64,000 nt of DNA from assembly GCF_030247185.1 (NCBI RefSeq), contig NC_080572.1, positions 231,013,336 through 231,077,335 of the forward strand. The letters are read 5' to 3'. The notes beneath the pieces were generated by a model. It saw nothing but the letters and a program-made list of their open reading frames with translations, did no database searches and had not been told where the DNA came from. The translations under genes and the position numbers were made by a program. This document shows, piece by piece, positions 48,527 through 59,842 of the stretch. Each line of letters opens with the position of its first letter. Within the stretch, counting starts at the first letter, position 1. This stretch comes from Malaya genurostris. Taxonomy: Eukaryota; Arthropoda; Insecta; Diptera; Culicidae.

Positions 48527-49992
48527 TGCACGCTTAGAAAAAGTTACTCAGAGTTTGAGTACTAGTTACTCATTTTCAAATGATACATGGAAACGTCAAA
48601 AATTGAGTAGTTATCATCAATGATGTTGAGTAACTCCTACTCTAAATTTGAGTTTAACGCAATAACTCGTTTTTTTGTTACTATTCGCAAGATCAGTCTA
48701 AACGTTGTAATAACCATTTGTAGCAACAGGTTGTATATTTTGTTAGTGAGGTCGCGTATTTCGAGGATGAGTCGCTTAACACAAACGGTATTGTGTCTGC
48801 AAAAACCGGAATGATAAACTCCGTGTTGTGCTTTAGAATGGAACCGAATATGCTCAAATGTCATTTATGAGGAATAAGCACAGACTAACAGACAGGACAC
48901 TCAAATTAGATTCTTTAACCATATAAACGGTCATTTCGAATATTCCTTTAGTTGGGACAGTACTCGCATATGTCATGATGGCGCCACGTTACCCTATCAA
49001 ATACATCCTGTCTGTCATCTTGACTGTGTTTATTTTTTTCATTTACCAACCGAGTTGCCATTCATACAGAATTACCTGTACTGTATTGATTTGTATACCT
49101 CCATGCGAATTTCATGCAGGATACAGATTAATTACATATTGCCAAAACTATATACAGAATTGTGCCTACTTCTCATCCTACAACGCAATACAGAATCGAA
49201 CCCGTTTTGTTACAATATTTACTTTCTTCTGGTCTGCCGTCACTTAATTTCGGGTGAAAACTACCAGCACAATCAAAAATAGTCTAGATGAACAACGTTG
49301 AGTAAAATAAATTTTTACCTTTCAACATCGCTAAAAAAGTTAAATATATTATCAACGTAATCCAATAATTTATTGTGACGATTCATTATCAAATATTATG
49401 ATGAAATCTGGCAACCCTGCAAGCAGCTGATCGGTGTTGACAAACCAGGGGAAACCAACTAGTAAAAAAAACTTTTACGTAACACAAGGGGTGTACCGAT
49501 AGTAAATAGTTCGCGCAGTACAATATAGGTGGAACTAGTGCATCACTAAAAATGATTTTTATAAGAATTAACTCATACTGTCATGTCTGTTAGTCTGTGG
49601 AATAAGTGTATGATTGGTGCCTGAGCGTAAATGACATGTATGTTAATTTTCGATTGACACACTACTCCAAGCAACCACCACTTGATATAGTATTGAGTTC
49701 AATTACTTAATATTTTAATACAATACACTCAGAAAAGGAGCAATTTTTTTTAGCAAATTTGGTATATGTGAAATAAAATTTCACTCAAAATTTGAGTGAT
49801 AGTTACTCTATTTTTGGTACATGTACAAATAAAGTATTAGTCAGTAAATGAGTAGATTTTACCCAAATATCGTTTCCAGTGGAAGAACTCAAATTTGAGT
49901 AACTTCGGAGTTACTCTAAATTAGAGTTGTTCCACTTTTTCTGTAGATGAGTGAGATCTTACTCATTTTTGAGTAACTATTTTTAAGCGTGT
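48527..49992. mobile_element. MITE-type region with GAGTAACT terminal repeats
   Basis: Left CACGCTTAGAAAAAGTTACT (48529) and right, inverted, CACGCTTAAAAATAGTTACT (to about 49992) match well. TTGAGTAACT or AGTTACTC words cluster at 48550-48670 and 49780-49990. It may be one 1.47-kb element or two ~270-bp MITEs flanking other DNA, since a second left-like end is at 49727 ('CACTCAGAAAAGGAGCAA'). 'GTCTGTTAGTCTGTG' at 49588 is repeated inverted near 48880. Confidence 0.5.
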
Positions 49993-50879
49993 GTCAATTG
50001 ACAAGCTGTTCAACAACAGCAGTTTTACATCTAAGTAGCCATGTATTCATAATAAAACAAAACTGGTACAACCATTTTTGTTTTTTGTATTAAGAGATGA
50101 CTTTTTTGGTCATTTGTTGCTTAAAAATATTTATTTCTCTTAAATGGCCAGCGTTTTGAAGCAATAAACCTTCGAAACGTTGCCAATAAGCTTGAAAAGG
50201 TAGCTTCATCCGTAGCTAGGAGAAGTACCTGACTTATTTCTTATTTTTATTACGATTAAAGAGTTCGGTTCTGTAAATAAAAATCATGTTATTGAATTAA
50301 ATGTTCGACACATGTTATTTATTATTTTATAATGTGTGTCTAGGGATTGATCGTTGTTTCAAACATAAGGCTTCAAGTTTCGACGTTCATAAATTCTTAG
50401 TATCAGTAGAATTATACTGACCATTGAGAACTAGTAGTGCAATCTTCCATAGCTTAGTTTGCCCATTACAATGCGATACTGAAAGAAAAACACTCATTTT
50501 TACCTACTGATGTCCAACTATGTCAAAGGTTATCTTATTTTTCGAATGTTGCCAATGTACGTTATCTTTTTCGCATCAGATCCAACAGCAGGAAAGTTGG
50601 AGCACTGAATCGTTTATTAATAACGAAAACGCAGCACAAGTGCATTATTTCTGTGACATAGACATGTTTGCACTTTGTTTGTAATCAATTTCAATAACAA
50701 ACAGTATGTCATGTGTATAACACGTAATCCGAGTGTGAACAGTTCGGTTTTAACTTTATATTACTTTCGTTAAAACGTGTTATTTTCTGATAGTTTGAAC
50801 ATAGTATTAACGTCATACGTATATAACTCGAAAAGTATCCGAAAACAAAAACAATAGCGTATATACTTCCAGAAAGATC
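49993..50879. other. Non-coding DNA, nothing recognised
   Basis: No long frame, repeat partner or RNA-like fold seen. Confidence 0.4.
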
Positions 50880-51050
50880 TTTCATTCGCAACTAGTTTGG
50901 TCAAAATCGGTCACATACACAAACAGACATTTGCACATTTCGTCGAGTTGAATCGATTGGTATATGACACTCTGTCCTCCGGGTTCTCTACCTACTTTTT
51001 ATAATTATAATTCTATGCCTACTTTTTATAATTATAAAGAAAGATAAAGA
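50880..51050 (-). repeat. R-family fragment
   Basis: 'CATTCGCAACTAGTTTGGTC' (also in R1 and R2), 'AAAATCGGTCACATACACA' and the core box with TCGATTGGTATATGACAC, then 'CCTCCGGGTTCTC' and a doubled 'CCTACTTTTTATAATTATAA'. Confidence 0.7.
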
Positions 51051-51171
51051 ACGAAAGAAATTGTTCTCAACACTATTTTCACTATCCGTGAAAGTCGTTG
51101 GACTATATAACACATGGATCAATAAGTCCCGAGACAAACAATGGAAACAACATTTTTTTTGCAATTTTTTT

Positions 51172-52218
51172 TTATTCATCAACATAATCACCTTTTAGGG
51201 TGATACAATGGTTCCAACGTTTTTCCAATTTTTTAATACCATGTTTATAAAAAAATTTATCTTTCGCTTCAAAATAAGCTTCAGTTTCAGCGATGACCTC
51301 CTCATTTGAGCCAAATCTTTTTCCCTGGAGCATTATTTTAAGATCAGCAAAGAGCCAGTAGTCACTGGGGGCTAAATCTGGCGAGTATGGGGGGTGGGGA
51401 AGCAGATCAAAGCCCAATTCGTTCAATTTCGCCATTGTTTTCATCGACTTGTGGCAGGGTGCATTGTCTTGATGAAAAAGGATTTTTTTCTCTGCATGTG
51501 CGGTCGTTTTTTTACGATTTACTTCTTCAAACGCACCAGTAAGTCAATATAATAATCACTGTTGATCGATTTACCTTTTTCGAGGTAGTCAATGAAAATC
51601 ACGCTATGCGTATCCCAAAAAACTGACGCCATGACTTTGCCAGCTGACTGCTGCGTTTTCGGACGCTTCGGACGGCTTTCGCCAGCTGTGCGCCAGCTGT
51701 GCGCCAGCTGTGCGCCAGCTGTGCGCCACTCAGATGACTGCCGCTTCGACTCTGGAGTGTAGTGATGTATCCATGTTTCGTCCATGGTCACATAACGACG
51801 CAAGAAATCTTTTTTGTTGCGAGTTAATAGCGATAAACTGCTTTCTGAATCATCGACTCGTTGCTGTTTTGTTCCATCGAAAGCAATCGCGGCACCCACT
51901 TGGAAAAAACCTTTTTCATGCTCAATTTTTCATGAAGGATAGTAAATACACTTCCATATGATATCTGTGTCATCTCAGCAATCTCACGGAGCTTCACTTT
52001 ACGATCTTTCATTATAATTTTTGTCACTTCACTCTCCTTTTCCGGTGTAACGGCTTCCACGGTACGACCACGTTTAAACTCGGCGGACCACCGACAAATC
52101 GTTGCTTTTGATGGACAAGAGTCCGGATAACATTTTTCAATCCATTGTTTCGCTTGCACGGTGTTTTCACCCATTAAAAACAATGTTTTATCAAAACACG
52201 AAACTCGGTTTTTTCCAT
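51172..52218 (-). pseudogene. Mariner DD34D transposase, near-complete, frameshifted
   Basis: Cut-and-paste transposase. ATG at 52218 starts MEKTEFRVLIKHC; the T-run at about 52180 has lost a base. Then GENTVQAKQWIEKCYPDSCP (helix-turn-helix), DRKVKLREIAEM and KWVPRLLS, a second shift near 51880, then LTRNKKDFLRRYVTMDETWI with the first catalytic Asp, KVMASVFWDTHSVIFIDYLE, a third shift near 51510, then FHQDNAPCHKSM with the second Asp and YSPDLAPSDYWLFADLK, whose APSD Asp lies 34 residues after it (DD34D). It ends with KGDYVDE. All catalytic aspartates survive. A 33-bp in-frame expansion (see 51680-51723) adds 11 residues before ESRPKRPKT. Confidence 0.93.
51680..51723. repeat. Four tandem 11-bp units in the mariner
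   Basis: CGCCAGCTGTG four times without change, then a partial fifth. Three added units equal 33 bp, which keeps the reading frame. Confidence 0.95.
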
Positions 52219-52399
52219 TTTTTAAACAAACTACAAAACGACTTTACTCCAACCTCGATAACTTAGCTGTTTCTGGTCGGATCGACTTGAAATTTTGACC
52301 CGTTTCAAGCAAAGGTTAGTACTCTAGAAAGACGTGGTTACTGGTTTACTACGAGCGCCATCTCTACTTTAGTCTCGGGACTTATTGATCCATGTGTTA

Positions 52400-53929
52400 G
52401 GCCCATGATTCCCGGTTTTTAAATGCTTAAAACAAAGTAAATTCTTGTCATAAGAACCAATTTCTTCAATCCTTAATTCAAGATTGAAAGGTCTGATGAT
52501 CCCATCGAGAAAGAAGTCTGTGTAGTTGGTCTCCAAATAATCAAATTTGCTGGTATTATCGTATACTGAGTGAATTTCGCGATTGATAATATTTATTACT
52601 TAAATGTGATTTTATACACAATAGAAGCCAATTCAAGTGCTAACACTGTTCCGCTCAAATCTCTTAAATCAAATTTGTTCTTCTCGAAATGGAAAAATTT
52701 GTCTTGCGAATTTAAAAATAATTCAGTAATAAAACATTCGCTTCTCAGTACAAGTGAAACCGTCGTTTTCCGAACGAAACAGCAAACTTTACCGTCGATT
52801 CATTGCAAAAATGCTGTGCAGGACAATTACTTAGCTGCAATGTGGAAAACTAACACATTACTGTGAGTTATGAGATAAGCTATTCATCTCCCCTGGTAAA
52901 TCAGGGTCACAGAACTCGATCTCCGGGCATAAAGTAAATTTACGTTACTGCTTGTCTCGCAAATGTTTTATTGATTTATTGTTATTAGCTTTTTTCCTTT
53001 GTCAGGAAAGCATGGTAGACTAATACCATTAGTATGAAACTTTACCTTCGTGATCTATTCTAAAACTGAAATACCGAATATTTTATCGGTTAAATATTTT
53101 TATTTTTGTCGCTAAAATATCAAGTACGATGAAAGATTTAAAGTTCTGTTCGAGAATATAACAAGAGATAAATCGCTGAGCAAATTACTAGTCACGGTGC
53201 AAATAAATCGAAAATGGTAGACCAAAACAATGCTGAAACATGATTATTGCTTCAATCACATCTTTGTTTTTATAGTCTTGAATTAGGACACTTGAAAAAA
53301 TTATGTAAACCTACGTCTTGTGAGACAGAATCACGCGAACTTGACCAATCGTTAAGTTTCATTGAGCACATAGCATCAAGATCACTGATCTGATCTGTTC
53401 TCTGGAGGATCGTACCATAATTCATATAACATCAAACATAATTGGCTTCTGGATACTATTTAACGATCGAACTATACAAAAACAGCTAGCCTATTCCGAT
53501 GACATAATTCGACGAACAGATCGACTGGAACTGGAAAAGCATGCACTCTTCGGTGATACGAGCCATAAAATATAGTTTCAAATCTTCGGCAAAGGCACTC
53601 TTACATCCAGACTCAAGTTGAAACATAGTATCGTTTAAATACAAATAGATAACAATAGGCCTAGATTGCTACCCTGCGCTAAATCACATGAGTTCGAAAA
53701 ATTCACAGACGTCAATGATTCAAGCTTAGCACGGAGAGTTTCATCCGCAAACGATGTAGAAATGTATCATATCACTAACTTTACTGCTAACTCTGCTGAA
53801 TTTGATATTGCAACAGACCGAGAATTCAATTTTTGGCGTAGGACTGCTCCAGATTTTATTTTATAATAACTTCTTTCCTGTGCGAATATGAGGTTCTGTT
53901 TCTCAAGCCTAAACGCAAAGAAAAACATC
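52400..53929. other. Non-coding DNA, nothing recognised
   Basis: A 98-codon plus frame (52570-52866) and a 66-codon frame (53666-53866) have no known domain. No repeat partners seen. Confidence 0.4.
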
Positions 53930-54200
53930 AACTAGTTCATCTGTGAGCATATCCGCTGTAGGCCGTTCGCAGTGTCAGTTTCGCTTTAAATAAGAACGAT
54001 TGGGTCATCCAACCGCTGGTCGCTCGCATTGGAGAAAAAGAAAACGAAAAGTGGACAACGATGGGGAACATTATACAAAATCAACCGTTCTAATGGCTCT
54101 AAATATTATCTAAAAAACTATAAAGATTACTTACTTGCAAATGATCAGTTTAGTACAAATCTAGAATAATTTGATAAGCTTTGTGCACTTTTCGCTGTAC
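53930..54200 (+). repeat. Dispersed repeat E, copy 2
   Basis: Partner of 6297-6640 in opposite orientation: 'AACGAAAAGTGGACAACGAT', 'CCGTTCTAATGGCTCTAAA', 'ATTACTTACTTGCAAAT' and 'GTGCACTTTTCGCTGTACG'. Confidence 0.6.
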
Positions 54201-54552
54201 GAAACTTGAATGCCGTACAACACATTTTGATAGTTTTCTTTACTCAAATATTGAAATGTATGAAATATTGAAATATGTGAGCGATTGTATGACTTGTGTT
54301 ACGATTATATTTATGTAATGATTTCGTCTAAGCCAAGATACAAACTTACAAATTATTTTGACTTTTTCCTGGAATACAAACGTAACCAAAAAGTCTTTTC
54401 CAGGACTCCAAAGCCGCTAGCAATTCTGTTACAAGACCGCAAAAATAACGCAAACAACTTATTTAGAAAACTGTCTCAAATCGTCGCCCTACTTCCTACA
54501 GACTAAGATTCAATTCTTTTGTTCGGCAATATTTTTGACTAGAGAAATTCGG
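54201..54552. other. Non-coding DNA
   Basis: A 73-codon frame (54285-54506) without family resemblance; nothing else seen. Confidence 0.35.
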
Positions 54553-54554
54553 TA

Positions 54555-55037
54555 AAGACTGTCCCAGAAAGTATGGACGCACTTTAATTTCGCTGTAAAT
54601 AATTCATAAGTGTTAGATATTCAAACCTTTCGAACTGAAACCTCATTCTTTTGCTCGAACGCCATCAGTATCCGTTTATCCAACTGAGGGTTAGCAGGGC
54701 CTTTTTTTCGACCCGTTTTCGGTTTATCTTTAAAGTTGTTATCCTCACCGAACTTCCTGATTGCATTTCGCACTGCTTTTTCACTTACTCCTTCCATTTT
54801 TGCTATCTTTCTCAGTGAAAGTCCGCGTTCTGTGCACCATTTGTACACAATTTTTCGACGTTGTTCTGCTGAAAGTCCACGCATTTCGAAACAAACTAAT
54901 GAAAACGAATAAACAACTGCACAAGTGGTTAGAGAAGAGTGTAAACAACAGGACGCAGCCGTAAAAATTGACAGATTCTGAACCATTGCGAAATGGCAGC
55001 GGATTTTGGTTGCGTCCTTACTTTCTGGGACAGTCTT
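54555..55037 (-). mobile_element. Deletion derivative of the first DD37E family (483 bp)
   Basis: Ends AAGACTGTCCCAGAAAGTAT on both sides (right end inverted), flanked by TA (54553-54554 and 55038-55039). Same ends as 36163-40055. It keeps leader and N-terminal coding sequence and has lost the rest, as expected for a non-autonomous copy. Confidence 0.9.
54621..54884 (-). pseudogene. DD37E transposase, DNA-binding part only
   Basis: From ATG at 54884: MRGLSAEQRRKIVYKWCTER, LRKIAKMEGVSEKAVRNAIR, GRKKGPANPQLDKR, then KNEVSVRKV and stop. Nearly identical to the first third of the 39906 transposase. No catalytic core. If expressed, a protein like this could bind element ends without cutting, but nothing shows expression. 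Confidence 0.85.
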
Positions 55038-55039
55038 TA

Positions 55040-55322
55040 AACTATAGAAATAACCGATTTTTCGATACATGAGCATTATTTCACCACAATTATGCAAGTT
55101 TTCACTGGACGATTAGTTTTGCGTAAATTTTCATTACAAAATTCTGTAAATAGGTATACAATTGATACGGTAAATCTGAATAGTCGCCGAGTACGATAAA
55201 AATCATACTGTCCGTGTGGTATAGTAACATTCCAATAACCGAACTTCTGTAAAAACTGTGTAAGTGTCTTTTTATTATTCAAACGAAAAAAGTGCTAAAG
55301 TTTTACAAAACATTACAATCAC
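55040..55322. other. Short spacer between two transposons
   Basis: No features beyond a 68-codon chance frame. Confidence 0.35.
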
Positions 55323-55469
55323 TAAGGAGTGTATCGAAAATAAGCTATCCACAAATTTTTCTTTCAAATTATGATAAAAACGATATTTTATTCAAACTAA
55401 AAATTGATCCTTTATTGTACGAGGGTAAACTTGAGTATAATGAAAACCGGATGAAATTTAAGTTATTCC

Positions 55470-56402
55470 TTCAAGAATATTCGAACTTTTGATCGAACAC
55501 TCTTCATCAAGTTCCGGACAAGTGTTACATCGCATTTTTTCAACGCTTGAGCCCAATTTTTTTGAACTCCTGCATGTTCCCAGCTGCCTTGTCAGTCTTC
55601 TTGAAGACCCTCTTCACGATTGCCCAGTAACGTTCGATGGATCGAAGCTGAGGGCAATTTGGTGGATTGACATTTTTCTTAACGAAACCCTTTACCGCAA
55701 GCCAATTGAGAGTGGTTTTGGCATAGTGAGCCGACGCTAAATCCGGCCAAAACAGTGGAGGTGTACTATGCTACTTATATAAAGGCAGCAATCTCTTCTG
55801 GAGACACACAGATCGATAGATTACTGCATTTATAGTTAATGGTAGTGTAAAAAACAGTTGACTTCAAACCACAGGAACATACTGCTTGCCATACCAGTAC
55901 CTTTCGACCGAATTTCTCCACTTGAATCGACCTGTCCGCATCGCTCACATCCTCCCCAACGACGACAGTAAAGTATTGTGGACCTAGAAGGGTTTCTGGG
56001 TCCTCCTTAACATAAGTCTCATCGTCCATCAAAACGCATGCATCCGGACATTGCAAAAGCCGCGAATACAATTTCCGGGCCCTTGTTACTGCTCGCTTCT
56101 TCTGTTCTACACTTTCGAGATTTTCTGCTTCTTGTAAGTTTTCAGGTGATTTCACCTCTTGATACGCTGGATCATTCCGACACTCGTTCCTGCTTTTATG
56201 GCCAACTTTCTGGTTCAGTTTCGGATTGGAAGAACCGGGTTTTCTGCCTCTTCCTGGTATCTCATCCGAAGAATAGTGTTCCCCAAACTTAATAATGATG
56301 GTTTTAACACTGTCGCATCGCCAATTTTCGCATAGTAATACCCTTCTCACTTAATCATGTGTCCAGAATCTTAATTTTTACTTCCTTTTCAATACGCAAC
56401 AT
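55470..56402 (-). pseudogene. DD37E transposase, frameshifted
   Basis: From ATG at 56402: LRIEKEVKIKILDTWLSEKG, then a frame change through the helix-turn-helix; FGEHYSSDEIPGRGRKPG; CVLMDDETYVKEDPE with the first Asp; QYFTVVVGEDVSDADRSIQ; FGRKVLVWQAVCSCGLKS. After another shift near 55790, FWPDLASAHYAKTTLNWL has the second Asp and CPQLRSIERYW the Glu, but two codons are missing between them compared with copy 1, so spacing is no longer 37. The C-terminus has stops. Inactive. Confidence 0.85.
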
Positions 56403-56514
56403 TTTGAAAACGCAGAATTTCAACCGCACAAACAAGTAAACAAACTTAAGCTGACAACATGCTGTGATCTGAGCATAAAAACCATCACAAATACATGCGT
56501 ACAACACAAATGTA

Positions 56515-57376
56515 TTAGGTGTACAACTTTGCTTCCGCCGTTTTTTCCAAAATTTAAAGCTTTATTGCGAAAAAGTGCTTACAGATGTATTATTCAAAGT
56601 ACTGTCCGTCTAGCGACAACTTTCTCCCATTTTTCCGGAAATTTTCGGATCCCGGCTCGAAAAAAGGAGTCCTTTTTTGGCGCTATCCATTTTTCCAACT
56701 CTTCGAAGGATTGAAAATGTTGAACTGCCAGGCCGTGTGCTATCGAACGGAATAGGTGGAAGTCAGAAGGGGCGACATCTGGGGAATACGGCGAGTAGGG
56801 CAAGACTTCCCATTTCAGCGTTTCCAAGTACTTTTTGTCGTGTTGGAGGATGACTTTGCCATTTCGCTCTTGATACTGTGGCCGCTTTTCTTTAGCGCGC
56901 GACTAAGGCGCATCAGTTGCGTTCGGTAGCGATCTCCTGTGATGGTTTAACCTGGGTTTAAGAGCTCGTAGTAAATTGTTATTCATCTTTGAAGGTTTTT
57001 TCTCTTCCACCATCATATTTGTCTTCGACATCGAAATCGCCATTTTAAAACGTTGAAACCACTTCCGACATGTTCTTTTACTCAGAGCAGCATCACCGTA
57101 AGTTTCTGAAAGCATTCGATGCATGTCAGTTGCATTTTTTTCTAATTGTAACAGAAAAGTGAAACTTCCCGCAAATGGCGAGAATTGGGCACATAAACAG
57201 ACATTTTTGAGCGTGAATAATACGAAAACAAGAACAACTATCACTGAAACGGCGATGACAATTCGTTAGGCACTGTACACACTCACTTTAAAGGCATTAT
57301 CATCTATGTATTTTAACCAGCCTCAGCCGGTACAGCCACCTATCGGAAAACGGCGGAAGCAAAGTTGTACACCTGA
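56515..57376 (-). mobile_element. Mariner nested in the DD37E copy (862 bp)
   Basis: Ends TTAGGTGTACAACTTTGCTT (56515) and, inverted, TCAGGTGTACAACTTTGCTT (57376), flanked by TA on both sides. The DD37E relatives read 'AAATGTATGTGG' without interruption there, so the empty site is known exactly. Shorter than a full mariner because the middle of the transposase is deleted. Confidence 0.93.
56594..57244 (-). pseudogene. Mariner transposase, catalytic middle deleted
   Basis: The N-terminal domain reads ATDMHRMLSETYGDAALSKR with CRKWFQRFK, a mariner helix-turn-helix. The C-terminal part reads KWEVLPYSPYSPDVAPSDF, then HLFRSIAHGLAVQHFQSFEE, with the third catalytic Asp in APSD. The segment with the first Asp is gone, the second motif is degraded (ILQHDKK in place of HDNA), and frame changes lie between. 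A different mariner lineage from 51110-52397. Confidence 0.85.
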
Positions 57377-57407
57377 TATGTGGATAGCTTATTTTCGATA
57401 CACTCCT

Positions 57408-58391
57408 TAAAAGCTTTTTGTTTCCTTATAGGCAGAAAACAATTTTGTATCACTTGTCCACTTGCTGCCAACACAAATCGTTCAAGGGTAATTTCTGGTG
57501 GACTCGACGGATTGTGCAGTGTTTTGGAGGGCGCTCATAATTCCGGTCAGCCGGGACATTTGATATTTTTCTAATTTTTCGTGCAATTAAACCATTTTCT
57601 TCATTTGTTTTTGTGAATTTGTGTTGTTTTTTGAAATCCAAAAATCTAGAATTTTAACCAAAGGAAAACAAACAGAAAACAAAAATTACCGAGTAATCTG
57701 TTAGATGCATTTGATTTACAGTTTATGGTAGTTGTTTGACAGTTCAGCAATTACCGAACGATCGGTAATCAATTCTATTACCGAACTAATAACCGAAATT
57801 GTTGAAAATTCGGTAAAATATTACCGAATATTGTGAAATTTTCTAACAAACGCAATCTTTTGAAACCAAGTGGTTCTTTTCAGCACTACAAAATCTTAAA
57901 CGGTCAAACGGTATCAAATCAATTAATATCTATAAACATCTCGAATGAAGTCCTAGGTCAATCCCGCGGTTATGTCTCTGACATTACCTACTCCAAGCTT
58001 TTTTATAGATGAGATATCATGTCAACACAGTAGAAAATACTGCGTGCTTGGAATTACTTCATGTGTAATCAACAGTTTTGCTAAGAATGTAGAGTCAACG
58101 GAGAAATTGTTTGATTTATTTTCATCTTTTCCTTGTCACTTTGCTTGAACTAACGCGATTAGGAAAACTATCGACATGGCCGACCTTTATGGAGTTTCAC
58201 ACATGATTGTTAATTTATTTAACCTCGACTTTAACCATGTGGTCTTTTGCCGAAGAGTCACACATTGTTTGCGAGCTGTTTTGACTTCCCCATGTAATTC
58301 AAAGGATCTGCTTGTGTTAATTTGGGTTTTTTCGAGTGACCATAAAAAAGAGCGACTTAAATCGACTCACAAATAATGACTGACATTCATA
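57408..58391. other. Non-coding DNA with a fragment of a dispersed repeat
   Basis: 'GGTTATGTCTCTGACATTAC' at 57970 is the inverse of a word at 6119-6137 near repeat E. ACCGAAT/ATTCGGT words cluster at 57750-57835. No gene. Confidence 0.4.
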
Positions 58392-58557
58392 TGGGGGAAG
58401 ATGTTCGGTTACCGGCACCCCACCGTATCTTTTGATAGAAAGCAGATAGCGTCATTTCGACAAATGTCATGTGTGTGTGTGTAATAGCAGCACGTTCTTT
58501 TTGTGCCGAATACCGAAGCAAACAGATGCTTGTACTTTTTGCTGCGTTCAAAACAAA

Positions 58558-59588
58558 GGCTATAGCAGGATAAGCATGTGAAATCTGCCCAAAAGGGAAT
58601 TCATATTGTTATACCACATTCGAAAGGTCATAGACTGGAAAAAAATTTCTCAAAGTTTCAACCCTTTAACTGCCATATTGACGGAGCTAGGGCGGTTCTA
58701 TTGATTTTTATTTTATTTGATTTTTGAAGAAACCGCTTTTTTCGAAAAATTTGAAAAAAATCAGGTATGTTTAAGACATTATGGGGAAGGTTCACATTTT
58801 TTTTCAAAATTTTTGAAGATGTATTTCTTCCATTAAAAAATACTTGAAAATTTGGAACATATTTTTTCACTCTTCCAATTTTTGCACCACCCCAGATTTT
58901 TTAGTGATAAATAAAAAATTTTTGGACGTGTTAAAGGGGTACACCCGCTCTAGTTCTTGACTGCCGCAACCGAATTTCATATGTGTGATACTCGCGACGT
59001 TGTTATATCACTACCATTCATTTATGAATCACATACCAGTAAGTTCTTGCTTTGCTCTTGTATTATGCAAAGGTTGAGACTCATTTCCTCCTTTTCGTTA
59101 CTTTGATTTCTAAGCCCTGCGCTTGAGTTGCATAAACTACTAGAACAGAGCACCATGCGTTGCTTTCTAACAGAACTTGATGGGGACGCATGGTCGACTG
59201 GTATTTATTTTTTAGAAAAAAATCAAATATTGTGGTCGTCCCCATTTTTTAATAATATGAAATCATAAATCACTTTAACATGTCCAAAAGATTTTTATTT
59301 ATCACTAAAAAATCTGGGGTTGTGCAAAAATTGGAAGAGAAGTAATACATCTCTAAAAATTTTGAAAAAAAAATGTAAACCTTAATTTAATGCCTTAAAC
59401 ATACCTGATTAGTTTCAAATTTCTTGGAGGAGCGGTTTCTCCAAAAATCAAATAAAATAACAATCAATAGAATCACTAGCTCCGTCAAACTTTAAAAAAA
59501 ATGTTTCCAGTTCATGACCTTTCAAATGTGGTATAAAAAAATTAATTCCAATTGGGGGCAGATTTCACATGCTTATTCTGCTATAGCC
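58558..59588. mobile_element. Fold-back element nested in family V copy B
   Basis: Terminal inverted repeats begin GGCTATAGCAGGATAAGCAT (left) and GGCTATAGCAGAATAAGCAT (right, inverted) and extend about 330-390 bp inward (to ~58945 and from ~59266). The ~320-bp loop has no gene. Copy A reads straight through the site ('CAAAACAAATTTG' reversed), which fixes the borders. No clear target duplication. Confidence 0.85.
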
Positions 59589-59842
59589 TTTTTAATTGCG
59601 CAAAAATCAACACAAAGGTTTTTTCTGACGTTTTTTATAGTATCATAAATTGAAGAGCATCAATAGGAAAGGTGAGTGGATTGAATATTCATGAGGTGAA
59701 ATCAATCTGTTTCATGATTTAATACCGGATGCTATCGAAATTTTCGCAAGCAAAGATTTGTTTTGTCATTTTCAAAATGTCTACCAATTTCGGTTACCGG
59801 TCCTCCATTTTTTTCGACAAATCGTGAAAAATTGTCAGTGAT

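Larger units (their letters stand above)
51110..52397 (-). mobile_element. Full-length mariner, 1288 bp, TA-flanked
   Basis: Ends ACACATGGATCAATAAGTCC at 51110 and its inverse to 52397, identical over the outer ~27 bases, flanked by TA (51108-51109 and 52398-52399). Length equals that of canonical mariners (about 1.28-1.3 kb). The best-preserved transposon of the window. Confidence 0.95.
55325..57407 (-). mobile_element. Second DD37E family, copy 3, carrying a nested mariner
   Basis: Ends AGGAGTGTATCGAAAATAAG (55325) and inverse to 57407, flanked by TA (55323-55324 and 57408-57409). Without the inserted mariner (862 bp plus a duplicated TA) it would be about 1.22 kb, close to copy 1. Confidence 0.92.
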
